Assembly: GCA_934726055.1 (NCBI GenBank)
Contig: CAKVCZ010000012.1
Coordinates: 17,506 to 81,505 of the forward strand
Reading direction: 5' to 3'
Length of the DNA: 64,000 nucleotides
Source of the DNA: an uncultured Candidatus Melainabacteria bacterium
Lineage (GTDB): Bacteria; Cyanobacteriota; Vampirovibrionia; Gastranaerophilales; Gastranaerophilaceae
Part shown: positions 41,843 through 49,737 of the stretch, one piece after another
Layout: every line of letters begins with the position of its first letter
How positions within the stretch are numbered: position 1 is the first letter of the stretch
Translations under genes and position numbers: made by a program
The notes under the pieces: generated by a model
What the model saw: the letters and a program-made list of their open reading frames with translations, nothing else
What the model was told of the DNA's origin: nothing
Database searches by the model: none

Positions 41843-41862
41843 AAGAAAAAAGGAGAATTTAT

Positions 41863-42855
41863 ATGCAGTATGTAAAACTTGGCAATACAGGTGTTGATGT
41901 TTCAAGAATTTGTTTAGGATGTATGAGTTTTGGAAAGCCTGGGAAAGAAAATGGAGTTTTTCCTTGGGCTAAGGATTATGAAGATGCAAAACCGATTTTT
42001 AAAAGAGCAATAGATTTGGGTATTAACTATTTTGATACGGCAAATGTATATCAATTGGGAACAAGTGAAGAAATAACAGGACGATTAATTAAAGAATTTA
42101 ATCTTGACAGAGATGAAATAGTTGTGGCTACTAAAGTTAATTTTGCAATGCGTGAGGGAAGACCGAATGGTGCAGGATTATCCAGAAAAAATATTATGAC
42201 AGAAATTGATCATAGTTTAAAAAGATTAGGTTTGGATTATGTTGATTTATATCAAATTCATAGACTTGATCATGAAACTCCTATGGAAGAGATTATGGAG
42301 GCTTTGCATGATGTTGTAAAATCAGGTAAAGCAAGATATATTGGGGCTTCTGTTATGTGGGCATGGGAATTTGAAAGATTAAATCAAATTGCAGAAAAAA
42401 ACGGTTGGACAAAATTTGTATCAATGCAAAATCAATACAATTTAATTTACAGAGAAGAAGAAAGAGAAATGATACCATTGTGTGTGGACAGAAAAGTTGC
42501 AGTTGTGCCTTGGAGTCCATTAGCAGGTGGAAGATGTGCTCATCCTTGGGGAACAAAAACAGCAAGAAATTCAATAGATGAAGTTTCTCCTATGGTATGG
42601 GGAGCAACTGATACTCAAGATAAAATTGTAGTTGATAATTTAGAAAAAATATCAAATGAGTTAGGTTATTCAATGGCACAAGTTTCACTTGCATGGATGC
42701 TGTCAAAGCCTTATATAACTTCTCCGATTGTTGGTTTTACTGATGTAAAACACGTTGAAGAAGCGGTTAGTGCACTTGAAATTAAATTGAGTAATGATAT
42801 TATAAAAAGATTAGAGGAACCTTATGTTCCACATATTAAAACAGGAGCATTTTAG
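41863..42855 (+). CDS. Aldo/keto reductase
   Basis: 330-residue TIM-barrel NADPH-dependent oxidoreductase. The catalytic tetrad is visible: Asp of NYFDTANVYQLG, Tyr of the same segment, Lys of ATKVNFAM, His of YQIHRLDHETP. Phosphate-binding end SPIVGFTDVKHVEEA. It resembles the YajO/ion-channel-beta-like subgroup. Substrate unknown. First gene of a six-gene run (gaps of 2, 10, 5, 3 and 30 bases) under the LysR operator. Confidence 0.9.
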   Translation: MQYVKLGNTGVDVSRICLGCMSFGKPGKENGVFPWAKDYEDAKPIFKRAIDLGINYFDTANVYQLGTSEEITGRLIKEFNLDRDEIVVATKVNFAMREGRPNGAGLSRKNIMTEIDHSLKRLGLDYVDLYQIHRLDHETPMEEIMEALHDVVKSGKARYIGASVMWAWEFERLNQIAEKNGWTKFVSMQNQYNLIYREEEREMIPLCVDRKVAVVPWSPLAGGRCAHPWGTKTARNSIDEVSPMVWGATDTQDKIVVDNLEKISNELGYSMAQVSLAWMLSKPYITSPIVGFTDVKHVEEAVSALEIKLSNDIIKRLEEPYVPHIKTGAF

Positions 42856-42857
42856 AT

Positions 42858-43280
42858 ATGAATAATAGAGTTGATAGAAATAAAGAATTAATGAAAAATT
42901 TTGAGAAGATGATAAACACTGGGGATGATGAGTTGGCAGAAGAATTAATTTCGCCAAAAGCCTCATTTTATACTCCGGCAAGTCCAACTCCGCTTTATGG
43001 CGGAAAAGGTTATTTATCTGTTGTTCATTGGATGAGAAAAGGGTTTTCGGATGTTCAATGGAAATTAGAAGAAATGGTTGCGACAGAAGATAAGGTTGCT
43101 GTGAGATGGACTTTAACAGGAACTCATGATGGTGAATTTTTAGGTTTAAAAGCTACGGGAACAAAAATAAAAACAACTGTCATGAATTTTTATTATTTTG
43201 ATAGTGAAGGTAAAATTATTAATGATATTGCTGCAGAAGGAATGATAGGAATACTAAGACCGCTTGGTTTATGTAAGTAA
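42858..43280 (+). CDS. SnoaL-like (NTF2-fold) protein
   Basis: 140 residues. One alpha+beta cone domain with SnoaL/ester-cyclase features: an N-terminal helix pair, KASFYTPASPTPLYGGKGYLSVVHWMRKGFSDVQW, VRWTLTGTHDGEFLGLKATGTKI and a closing strand. Such proteins bind or isomerise small cyclic molecules. Here it may serve the substrates of the neighbouring reductases. Starts two bases after the first aldo/keto reductase stop. Confidence 0.85.
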   Translation: MNNRVDRNKELMKNFEKMINTGDDELAEELISPKASFYTPASPTPLYGGKGYLSVVHWMRKGFSDVQWKLEEMVATEDKVAVRWTLTGTHDGEFLGLKATGTKIKTTVMNFYYFDSEGKIINDIAAEGMIGILRPLGLCK

Positions 43281-43290
43281 AGGAGTAAAG

Positions 43291-43932
43291 ATGAAAGTAT
43301 TATTATTTAATGGTTCGCCACATAAAAATGGTTGTACATACACAGCATTGGAAGAAATTGCAAGGACTTTAAAAGAAGAAGGTATTGATTCTGAAATATA
43401 TCAAATTGGAATAGGTTCAATAACACCTTGTAGAGGCTGTGGAGCTTGTTCAAAACTTGGCAGATGTGCAATAAATGATGATGATGTAAATAATTTTGTT
43501 GATTATGCCGCAAAGTTTGATGGATTTATTTTCGGTTCTCCTGTTCATTATGGTTCTGCGTGTGGCGGAATCACCGCATTTTTAGATAGAGCATTTTTTG
43601 TTGCCTTTATGTCAGGCAGAGGTGAAGTATTTAAGCACAAACCTGCATCAGCAATTGCAAGTGCAAGACGTTCAGGGACAACTGCGACATTAGATCAGTT
43701 AAATAAATATATGACAATTTCAGAAATGCCTATTATATCAGGCAGATATTGGAATATGGTGCATGGTCATACTCCTGATGAGGTAAAGCAAGATTTGGAA
43801 GGTATGCAAAATATGAGAATACTTGCACGTAATATGGCTTGGCATTTGAAATGTCAGGAAGCAGGTAAAAATGCAGGTATAGAACTTCCAAAAGAAGAAG
43901 AAATAGTGTTTACAAATTTTATAAGAGGGTAA
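43291..43932 (+). CDS. NADPH-dependent FMN reductase / iron-sulfur flavoprotein-like
   Basis: 213 residues, flavodoxin-like fold. FMN phosphate loop GSPHKNGCTYTALEEI; then the Cys motif CRGCGACSKLGRC near 45-57, typical of the iron-sulfur flavoprotein group; SPVHYGSACGGITAFLDR near 80 contacts the flavin. It would pass electrons to quinones or other acceptors. The ATG at 43291 has AAAGGAG directly upstream; an in-frame start nine codons earlier lies inside the SnoaL gene and is less likely. Confidence 0.9.
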   Translation: MKVLLFNGSPHKNGCTYTALEEIARTLKEEGIDSEIYQIGIGSITPCRGCGACSKLGRCAINDDDVNNFVDYAAKFDGFIFGSPVHYGSACGGITAFLDRAFFVAFMSGRGEVFKHKPASAIASARRSGTTATLDQLNKYMTISEMPIISGRYWNMVHGHTPDEVKQDLEGMQNMRILARNMAWHLKCQEAGKNAGIELPKEEEIVFTNFIRG

Positions 43933-43937
43933 AAATA

Positions 43938-44945
43938 ATGAAGGTAAGAAAATTAAGAAATCTTGAAGTTTCATCTATCGGGCTTGGATGTATGGGGTTT
44001 TCTCAAAGCTATCCGCCTTTTATTCCAAAGGAAGAAGCTATTGATGTTATAAGAAAAGCGGTTGAATCTGGTGTATCTTTCTTTGATACGGCAGAAGTGT
44101 ATGGACCTTTTAAAAATGAGGAATTAGTTGGTGAAGCGTTAGAGCCGTTGAGGGATAATGTTGTTATAGCTACAAAATTTGGTTTTGAAATTGGCAGCAA
44201 TGATGACTACAAGGACGGATTCCGTCCGATAGGACTTTCAAGCAAAAGAGAACATATCATTAAAGCGGTTGAAGGTTCTTTAAAGCGGTTAAGAACTGAT
44301 CATATTGATTTATATTATCAGCACAGAGTAGATACTGAAACTCCGATAGAAGAAGTTGCACAGACTATGGCAGAATTAATGAAACAGGGTAAAATTTTAT
44401 CTTGGGGGTTGTCAGAAGCAAGTGCAAAAACAATAAGAAAAGCCCATGCAGTTTGTCCGGTAACGGCTGTACAAAGTGAATATTCAATGTGGTGGAGAGA
44501 GCCTGAAACAAACGGAGTTTTAGATACTTTAGAAGAGCTTGGTATTGGATTTGTTCCGTTTTCTCCTTTGGGAAAAGCCGTTTTGACAGGAAGATTCGGT
44601 AAGGATACAAAATTTGAAAGTAATGATTTTAGAAGTACAATTCCTAGATTTTCAAAAGAAAATTGGGAGCAGAATGTTGCATTGGTGGATTATGTAAATG
44701 AATTAGCAAAAAATAAAAATGTAACTCCTGCTCAAATAGCATTATCTTGGTTGTTACATCAAAAACCATTTATAGTTCCAATTCCGGGAACAAAAAAGAT
44801 TTCCCGAATTCAAGAAAACATTTCATCAGAAAATGTAATGTTTACTCAAAAAGAGTTGTCAGAAATTCGTACGCATCTTGATTCAATTAAAATAATTGGA
44901 CACAGATATAATGATGCTCAAGAAAAATTGATAGATAAGGCCTAA
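43938..44945 (+). CDS. Aldo/keto reductase, second copy type
   Basis: 335 residues, same family as the operon's first gene but a different subgroup (opens VRKLRNLEVSSIGLGCMGFSQ). Catalytic residues: Asp of SFFDTAEVYG, Tyr of the same segment, Lys of IATKFGFE and His of YYQHRVDTETP. The C-terminal IPGTKKISRIQENISS binds NADPH phosphate. Two distinct aldo/keto reductases in one operon suggest a broad carbonyl- or quinone-detoxifying role. Confidence 0.92.
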   Translation: MKVRKLRNLEVSSIGLGCMGFSQSYPPFIPKEEAIDVIRKAVESGVSFFDTAEVYGPFKNEELVGEALEPLRDNVVIATKFGFEIGSNDDYKDGFRPIGLSSKREHIIKAVEGSLKRLRTDHIDLYYQHRVDTETPIEEVAQTMAELMKQGKILSWGLSEASAKTIRKAHAVCPVTAVQSEYSMWWREPETNGVLDTLEELGIGFVPFSPLGKAVLTGRFGKDTKFESNDFRSTIPRFSKENWEQNVALVDYVNELAKNKNVTPAQIALSWLLHQKPFIVPIPGTKKISRIQENISSENVMFTQKELSEIRTHLDSIKIIGHRYNDAQEKLIDKA

Positions 44946-44948
44946 TAA

Positions 44949-45575
44949 ATGAATATAAAAATATTATTAATATCAATAATTGTTTTAAGTATAATTTTAT
45001 GTGGATGTTTCTTATTTAAATTTGATAATGGAGGTAAAACTATGGCAGAAGTAAAAGCTAATCACAAAGTTTTAATTGCATATTTTTCACGTGCAGGAGA
45101 ACAGTATGGTGTAGGTAACATTTCTGAAGGTAATACTGCTATTATTGCAAAAATAATTGCTGCAAAAACCGGTGGAGATTTATTTGAAATTAAAGTGGTA
45201 AATGATAAATATCCAAAAGGATATACAGAATTAACAGAATATGCTAAAAAAGAGTTACAGGCAAACGAAAGACCTGAAATTATTGGACAAGTTAATGATT
45301 TTGATAAATATGATACAGTTTTTATCGGTTACCCTGTATGGTGGGGTGATAAACCAATGCCTGTTTATACTTTCATAGATAGCTATAATTTTAACGGTAA
45401 AAATATTGTGCCTTTCTGTACTCACGAAGGTAGTGGTTTTTGCGGAACACAGGGTATGGAAAAAACAGGTGCTAAAATTTTGAAAGGACTTGCTGTGTAT
45501 GGTCATGTTGCACAAAAAGACAAAAATCAAGCAGAAAATTTAGTTACAACGTGGCTGAACGGCATAGATTATTAG
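44949..45575 (+). CDS. Flavodoxin-family protein with lipoprotein-type leader
   Basis: 208 residues. N-terminal hydrophobic leader MNIKILLISIIVLSIILCGC ends in a lipobox-like LC, so the full-length form would be a lipid-anchored flavodoxin outside the membrane. Flavodoxin domain from about 40: VLIAYFSRAGEQYGVG, YPVWWGDKPMPVYTFID, CTHEGSGFCGTQG. An internal ATG at 45042 has a strong GGAGG seven bases upstream and would give a cytoplasmic protein without leader. The start at 44949 has AAGG eight bases before. Both may be used. Confidence 0.88.
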   Translation: MNIKILLISIIVLSIILCGCFLFKFDNGGKTMAEVKANHKVLIAYFSRAGEQYGVGNISEGNTAIIAKIIAAKTGGDLFEIKVVNDKYPKGYTELTEYAKKELQANERPEIIGQVNDFDKYDTVFIGYPVWWGDKPMPVYTFIDSYNFNGKNIVPFCTHEGSGFCGTQGMEKTGAKILKGLAVYGHVAQKDKNQAENLVTTWLNGIDY

Positions 45576-45605
45576 TAAGTCAATATAAAAAATAAAGGAA
45601 ATATT

Positions 45606-46613
45606 ATGAAGATTTTAAAAACAGTTGCTTTAATAATGTTATTAATAATAGGAGAATATGTAATGGCAGAAGAACTTTTAACACTAAAGGATAAAGATAT
45701 CGTTATGATATCATCATATACAGCAACGGGAGATTTAGTTAATCTTGAAGCTTCTATAAAAAAAGGTTTGGAAGACGGTTTAACAATAAATGAAGTTAAA
45801 GAAGTTATTGTGCAATTGTACGCATACTGTGGTTTTCCAAAAAGTTTAAACGGACTATCTACTTTGTTGAGTGTAACAAAGAAGGGAAGATATGAAGAAG
45901 GTGAAGCCGGAAAACCTTTATCAAAAAATGATGATAGGAACAAGATAGGAACAAAAACTCAAACAGAACTTTGCGGTGCTCCTGTTAAAGGTGAACTTTT
46001 TGAGTTTGCTCCTGCAATTGATGATTATTTGAAAGAACACTTATTTGGCGATATTTTTGCAAGAGGTGTATTAACTTATAAAGAAAGAGAAGTTGCGACA
46101 ATTGCAGCTTTATCATCAATGGATAGTGTTGAACCTCAATTAAATGCACATATACAAATAGGAAAGCATAACGGATTAACAGATAAACAAGTTAGTGAAA
46201 TTTTAATTTTAACTTCTCAACCAAAAGTGAATGTATTTAAAATTGGAAACAAAAATGATGCTTATGCAAAATATTTTAAAGGTCAAAGTTATTTGAATAT
46301 GCTTACAAAAGAACAGGTTGTAACAGCTAATGTAACTTTTGAACCAAAATGTAGAAATAATTGGCATATTCATCATAAAGGCGGCCAAATTTTGTTAGTT
46401 ACTGGTGGTAGAGGTTACTATCAGCAATGGGGTAAACCGGCTCAAGAATTGAAAAAAGGCGATGTTGTAAATATTCCACCGGAAGTTAAACACTGGCATG
46501 GTGCAGCAAAAGATTCTTGGTTTAGTCATATAGCGATAGAAGTGCCAAGCAAAAACGGATCAACAGAGTGGCTGGAAGAAGTAAGTGATGAAGAATACAA
46601 TAAACTAAAATAA
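45606..46613 (+). CDS. Two carboxymuconolactone-decarboxylase domains fused to a cupin
   Basis: 335 residues. CMD-like helical domains lie at about 35-110 (SIKKGLEDGLTINEVKEVIVQLYAYCGFPKSL) and 130-215 (TYKEREVATIAALSSM...AHIQIGKHNGLT). A cupin follows at about 235-330 with metal ligands in WHIHHKGGQILLV and KHWHGA. CMD-cupin fusions are common in redox operons. A signal peptide-like leader (KTVALIMLLIIGEYVMA) is present. As with the previous gene, an internal ATG (45663) has its own AGGAG and would drop the leader. Last gene of the operon, followed by a strong terminator. Confidence 0.9.
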   Translation: MKILKTVALIMLLIIGEYVMAEELLTLKDKDIVMISSYTATGDLVNLEASIKKGLEDGLTINEVKEVIVQLYAYCGFPKSLNGLSTLLSVTKKGRYEEGEAGKPLSKNDDRNKIGTKTQTELCGAPVKGELFEFAPAIDDYLKEHLFGDIFARGVLTYKEREVATIAALSSMDSVEPQLNAHIQIGKHNGLTDKQVSEILILTSQPKVNVFKIGNKNDAYAKYFKGQSYLNMLTKEQVVTANVTFEPKCRNNWHIHHKGGQILLVTGGRGYYQQWGKPAQELKKGDVVNIPPEVKHWHGAAKDSWFSHIAIEVPSKNGSTEWLEEVSDEEYNKLK

Positions 46614-46625
46614 TAAAAATTCAGT

Positions 46626-46660
46626 AAAAAGCCTTAACGATAAAAAGTTAAGGCTTTTTT
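46626..46660 (+). terminator. Terminator of the redox operon
   Basis: AAAAAGCCTTAAC and GTTAAGGCTTTTTTT around GATAAAAA. Confidence 0.92.
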
Positions 46661-46700
46661 TATTTTAAATATTAGATATAAATAAAAATTTAAAAATCAA

Positions 46701-47372
46701 TTATAAAATGAAACTTACATTTTTAACAACTCTTCCAATAATTTTAAAATTAAATTTTTTAAGTTCTTCTTTCGTGTAAACAACATTTCCTGATTCTTTA
46801 TTTTCAAACCAGTGTACGTCAACACTTCCATCAATTTGTAGTTCAAGTTCTCTTACAAAAAAGTGTTCTCCATTTCTTGTTGAGAAAAAATAAACTCCGC
46901 TTTTAGAAAGCTCAGTTACGCTGGTATCAATAATTAAAATATCTGAATTTCTCATAGGATACCAATATCCATCCATTCTGTTACCTAGCATAGGAACAAT
47001 TCTCAGGTTTTTATAGTTTTTGAACCATGATTTTTCTATAATTTCAAGATCTTCCCACTTACTGGTAAGTCTTGGTAATTTAAACTGTTCGGGTAAACCT
47101 TCCCAATATTTAATTTCTACATATTCTCTGTCCATAAAATTGTTTTTGATTTTTGATGGCTCGGTATTTTTAATGTTTAATTCATTAATTATGGAAACAT
47201 TAAAATAATTTTCAATCAATTTTAATTCTTGCACAGAAAGTTCACTGTTATGTTTAATCCTTAAAGAGATGTTAGAACGACCTGTTTTTAATGCTTTTCC
47301 AATTAATGTTTGTGTAACTTTTGACTTTGTCTTTTTTTGCAACAACTCTTGTATATCCGGTATTGTAGGCAT
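46701..47372 (-). CDS. S24/LexA-like repressor with substituted catalytic residues
   Basis: 223 residues. An N-terminal HTH (about 18-60, TQTLIGKALKTGRSNISLRI) is joined to a C-terminal S24 peptidase-like domain (about 125-220). At the place of the catalytic Ser (GDSM) it has Gly-Asn-Arg132-Met, and at the place of the Lys it has Arg174 (FFVREL). Self-cleavage as in LexA or CI therefore looks impossible. It may be a ligand-controlled or antirepressor-controlled phage-like repressor. GGAGGTG precedes the ATG. It is divergent from the small LuxR-type gene and very likely binds the TAAAC-N3-GTTTA sites between them. Confidence 0.82.
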   Translation of the reverse strand: MPTIPDIQELLQKKTKSKVTQTLIGKALKTGRSNISLRIKHNSELSVQELKLIENYFNVSIINELNIKNTEPSKIKNNFMDREYVEIKYWEGLPEQFKLPRLTSKWEDLEIIEKSWFKNYKNLRIVPMLGNRMDGYWYPMRNSDILIIDTSVTELSKSGVYFFSTRNGEHFFVRELELQIDGSVDVHWFENKESGNVVYTKEELKKFNFKIIGRVVKNVSFIL

Positions 47373-47429
47373 AATTCACCTCCATTCTTTTGCTTATTAT
47401 GTTTTGTTTAATCAATATTAAATTTTTGC

Positions 47430-47458
47430 TTGACATATTAAACAATGTTTAGTATAAT
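47430..47458 (+). promoter_or_regulatory. Consensus promoter with operator in its spacer
   Basis: TTGACA (47430-47435), exactly 17 nt, TATAAT (47453-47458). The spacer contains the perfect inverted repeat TAAACAATGTTTA (47439-47451). A bound dimer would block RNA polymerase. It fires toward the small LuxR-type gene. Confidence 0.82.
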
Positions 47459-47499
47459 AAACAAGAAATTAAACTTTTTTACTTCCTACATGTAAATTG

Positions 47500-47512
47500 T
47501 AAACAAAGTTTA
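47500..47512 (+). promoter_or_regulatory. Second copy of the operator
   Basis: TAAACAAAGTTTA, the same 5-3-5 palindrome as at 47439, 61 bases downstream, in the leader. A half-matching copy (TAAACAAAGTAAA on the minus strand) lies at 47845-47858 after the LuxR-type gene, and a TTAAACAAAA half-site near 47402-47411. Confidence 0.65.
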
Positions 47513-47563
47513 ATAAAATTTCAAGTGATTTTAAATATATATAAACTATTGTAAAGGAGAAAT

Positions 47564-47764
47564 ATGCTTACAGAAAGAGAACAAGAAGTTTTAAAGTACA
47601 TTTGCTTAGGTTATTCAAATATTGAAATTGGAAAGAAATTATTCATAAGTTCACATACTGCAAAGGCTCATGTGCAAGCAATATTAAGAAAACTAAAATT
47701 AAAAAACAGAACACTAGCTGCGTTTATTGCAGGAAAAGATAATTTAGTTAATATTGCAGCATAA
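47564..47764 (+). CDS. Stand-alone LuxR/GerE-type HTH protein
   Basis: 66 residues, only the DNA-binding domain of NarL/LuxR regulators: LTEREQEVLKYICLGYSNIEIGKKLFISSHTAKAHVQAILRKL is the full tetrahelical GerE fold, followed by a short tail. No receiver or sensor domain. AAAGGAG precedes the ATG. Transcribed from the operator-bearing promoter, so its level is presumably set by the divergent S24-like repressor, in the manner of a phage-type switch. Targets unknown; it could compete with full-length NarL regulators such as that at 52883. Confidence 0.87.
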   Translation: MLTEREQEVLKYICLGYSNIEIGKKLFISSHTAKAHVQAILRKLKLKNRTLAAFIAGKDNLVNIAA

Positions 47765-47900
47765 GTAGATATCCACGTTTAGAAGAATTATGCAATCATT
47801 ATAAGTAAGATAAATAAATTAAGATGTAACATTTTTAATGTAGTGTTTACTTTGTTTAATATAATATTTAATGTTTGAGTTTATAACTTTTTTGTCAAAC

Positions 47901-47938
47901 GATAAAAGTGCCTTGCTTTAAGATTCAAGGCAAGGCAC
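47901..47938 (-). terminator. Terminator of the LysM protein gene
   Basis: GTGCCTTGC (47908-47916) pairs with GCAAGGCAC (47930-47938); on the minus strand TTTTATCG follows. Confidence 0.75.
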
Positions 47939-47966
47939 AAATGCATTTATTTAGTAATATTATAAA

Positions 47967-49280
47967 TTACTTATTGTTCATTAAATTTGTATGACGGTGT
48001 CTTACTTCTGTTGGTCGACTAGTTTTTCCAAACATCTTTCTGCCGTGATATTCGTTATCTGTAGAATATAAATCATCAGATACTTTATTACCATCTGCAT
48101 CATATTTAGTTTTTTGTGTGAAGAATGTATCGTGTTCTTCTATTGTAGAGTGTCCAATGAATGGTAATGATTCTCTATGTGTTGAATGAGTTTGTTCTTC
48201 ATATCTTAGAGTTCCATTATTGTCATAAATTCTTTTATGATTTTTACCATCAGCACCTTTGTAAGATACTGTTTTATTACCGTTGTCGTCTGTTTCTAGA
48301 ATATAGTTTTTTTTGTCATTGTTTGCAACAAATTTATCAAATGCAGATTTTGGTGCAGCTTGAGAATCCAATTTAGTGCTATCAGTAGGACAATACTCTG
48401 AACTTACATTATTACAATCTATACCATCAGGCATTTTAGATACCAAGTCTTCTCCGGAATCCGGCATTGATGATACAACACCTTCAGGAGCTGTTGCAGA
48501 TGAAGTAACGGTTTTATTACGAGCAGAAGAAGGGTTATCTTGAACTTCAACTGCTCCGCCATAAGGTCCTAATTGGTGCATTTTCATTCCACCTTTGAGC
48601 TTTCTTGGCATATTTTCTTCATAATTTGTAGGACTATTTTCTTTTGGAGCCTCTTTTGTAGAGGCAGTAGGATCTTGTGTCTTTTGAGTGTTATCAGTTT
48701 TTGTTTCTTGGCAAAGTGATTCATCTTTTATTAAAAATTCTTTACCAGAGCCTTTACCAAAGAAATCGTGATTAAAATCTTTGTATGAGTCATAACCGTT
48801 CAATTTTGCAAGTCTGTTCATTTCTGCCATAATTTCTTTATTGCTTGCAGCTTTTCCATCAGCCTTTAAGTTGTTTGCTGCAACATTCCAAAGGGTTTCA
48901 CCTTTTTTTACTCGATGCATACATTCATTACTTGGAGCTTTATCTACATGTTTTCGATGCGTGCTATGTTTCTTTACAGGTTGTTTGTCTTCAGTTTTTT
49001 GTTTATCTTTAGTTGTTTTGTCATTTTCTTCTGCTGGTTTACTCTTGAAGTTATGAGGCATTCCATCTTCATCGAATTCGTATGTATATTCATGACGTAC
49101 CCCTTTGCCATCAATTGTAAATCCATCAACTCTTTCGCTTCCTTTTTTTTCAGGGAATATTGAAGAAGAATCAGGGTTAGATGTACTACTGATATTATGT
49201 CCTTTTAATCTTGGTAAAGCAATTCTATCACCTTCAGGACCATAACTGTTTAAAGGTAAATTGTTATTGATATCTGTCAT
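47967..49280 (-). CDS. LysM-domain protein with disordered linkers and YD-like tail
   Basis: 437 residues. A LysM module lies at about 120-165 (HRVKKGETLWNVAANNLKADGKA), which binds peptidoglycan or chitin-type glycans. Around it are long Lys/Glu/Thr/Ser-rich segments that look disordered. The C-terminal 120 residues carry short tyrosine-aspartate pieces (YKGADGKNHKRIYDNNGTLRYEE, TKYDADGNKVSDDLY) reminiscent of RHS/YD repeats. No signal peptide is visible, so export, if any, would need another route. The ATG at 49280 has AAGGAG seven bases before it and is better than an upstream frame start at 49313. Confidence 0.8.
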   Translation of the reverse strand: MTDINNNLPLNSYGPEGDRIALPRLKGHNISSTSNPDSSSIFPEKKGSERVDGFTIDGKGVRHEYTYEFDEDGMPHNFKSKPAEENDKTTKDKQKTEDKQPVKKHSTHRKHVDKAPSNECMHRVKKGETLWNVAANNLKADGKAASNKEIMAEMNRLAKLNGYDSYKDFNHDFFGKGSGKEFLIKDESLCQETKTDNTQKTQDPTASTKEAPKENSPTNYEENMPRKLKGGMKMHQLGPYGGAVEVQDNPSSARNKTVTSSATAPEGVVSSMPDSGEDLVSKMPDGIDCNNVSSEYCPTDSTKLDSQAAPKSAFDKFVANNDKKNYILETDDNGNKTVSYKGADGKNHKRIYDNNGTLRYEEQTHSTHRESLPFIGHSTIEEHDTFFTQKTKYDADGNKVSDDLYSTDNEYHGRKMFGKTSRPTEVRHRHTNLMNNK

Positions 49281-49494
49281 AACACACTCCTTTCTGTGTG
49301 TATATATTTTCACCTACACACACAATAAATCAATCTCTTTTATATATCTCCCTTGTCGGTTTAAAATTTAAAAACTTTAAATAAAATAAAAATTTGTTTA
49401 CAATTGTTCATATATTATTTTTATTCAATCAAATTGTTTAGTTGTATAGTTAAAAAATGTTTGTGTACAAGTGTATAATATTTATGTTTTACTA

Positions 49495-49523
49495 TTGAAA
49501 AATGGCACTATATATTGTATAAT
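49495..49523 (+). promoter_or_regulatory. Promoter with long leader for the PocR-GAF gene
   Basis: TTGAAA (49495-49500), 17-nt spacer, TATAAT (49518-49523). It leaves an untranslated leader of about 205 nt before 49738. The rest of the 49281-49737 gap is very A/T-rich; I see no RNA gene or known riboswitch in it. Confidence 0.6.
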
Positions 49524-49737
49524 AAAAGATATTTTATTTATAAATAAGATTGGTTAAGAGAATATTCCAAATTTAGCTTGGATAGAAAGAGACAATTTTA
49601 TAAGGTTTTAAGAATTAGCATTAGAAAGAATTTTGTAGCACTAAAATAAATGATAATTTTGTTTTCTAACATGTAGCAAAAAAAATTTTTACACTTTTTG
49701 TATAAAGTAAAAACAAAAAATATGGTCGAGGTATTTA

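Noticed and set aside
47860..47865. TATAAT after the LuxR-type gene as a promoter
   Set aside because: No -35 at a fitting distance and the next plus-strand gene is almost 1.9 kb away.
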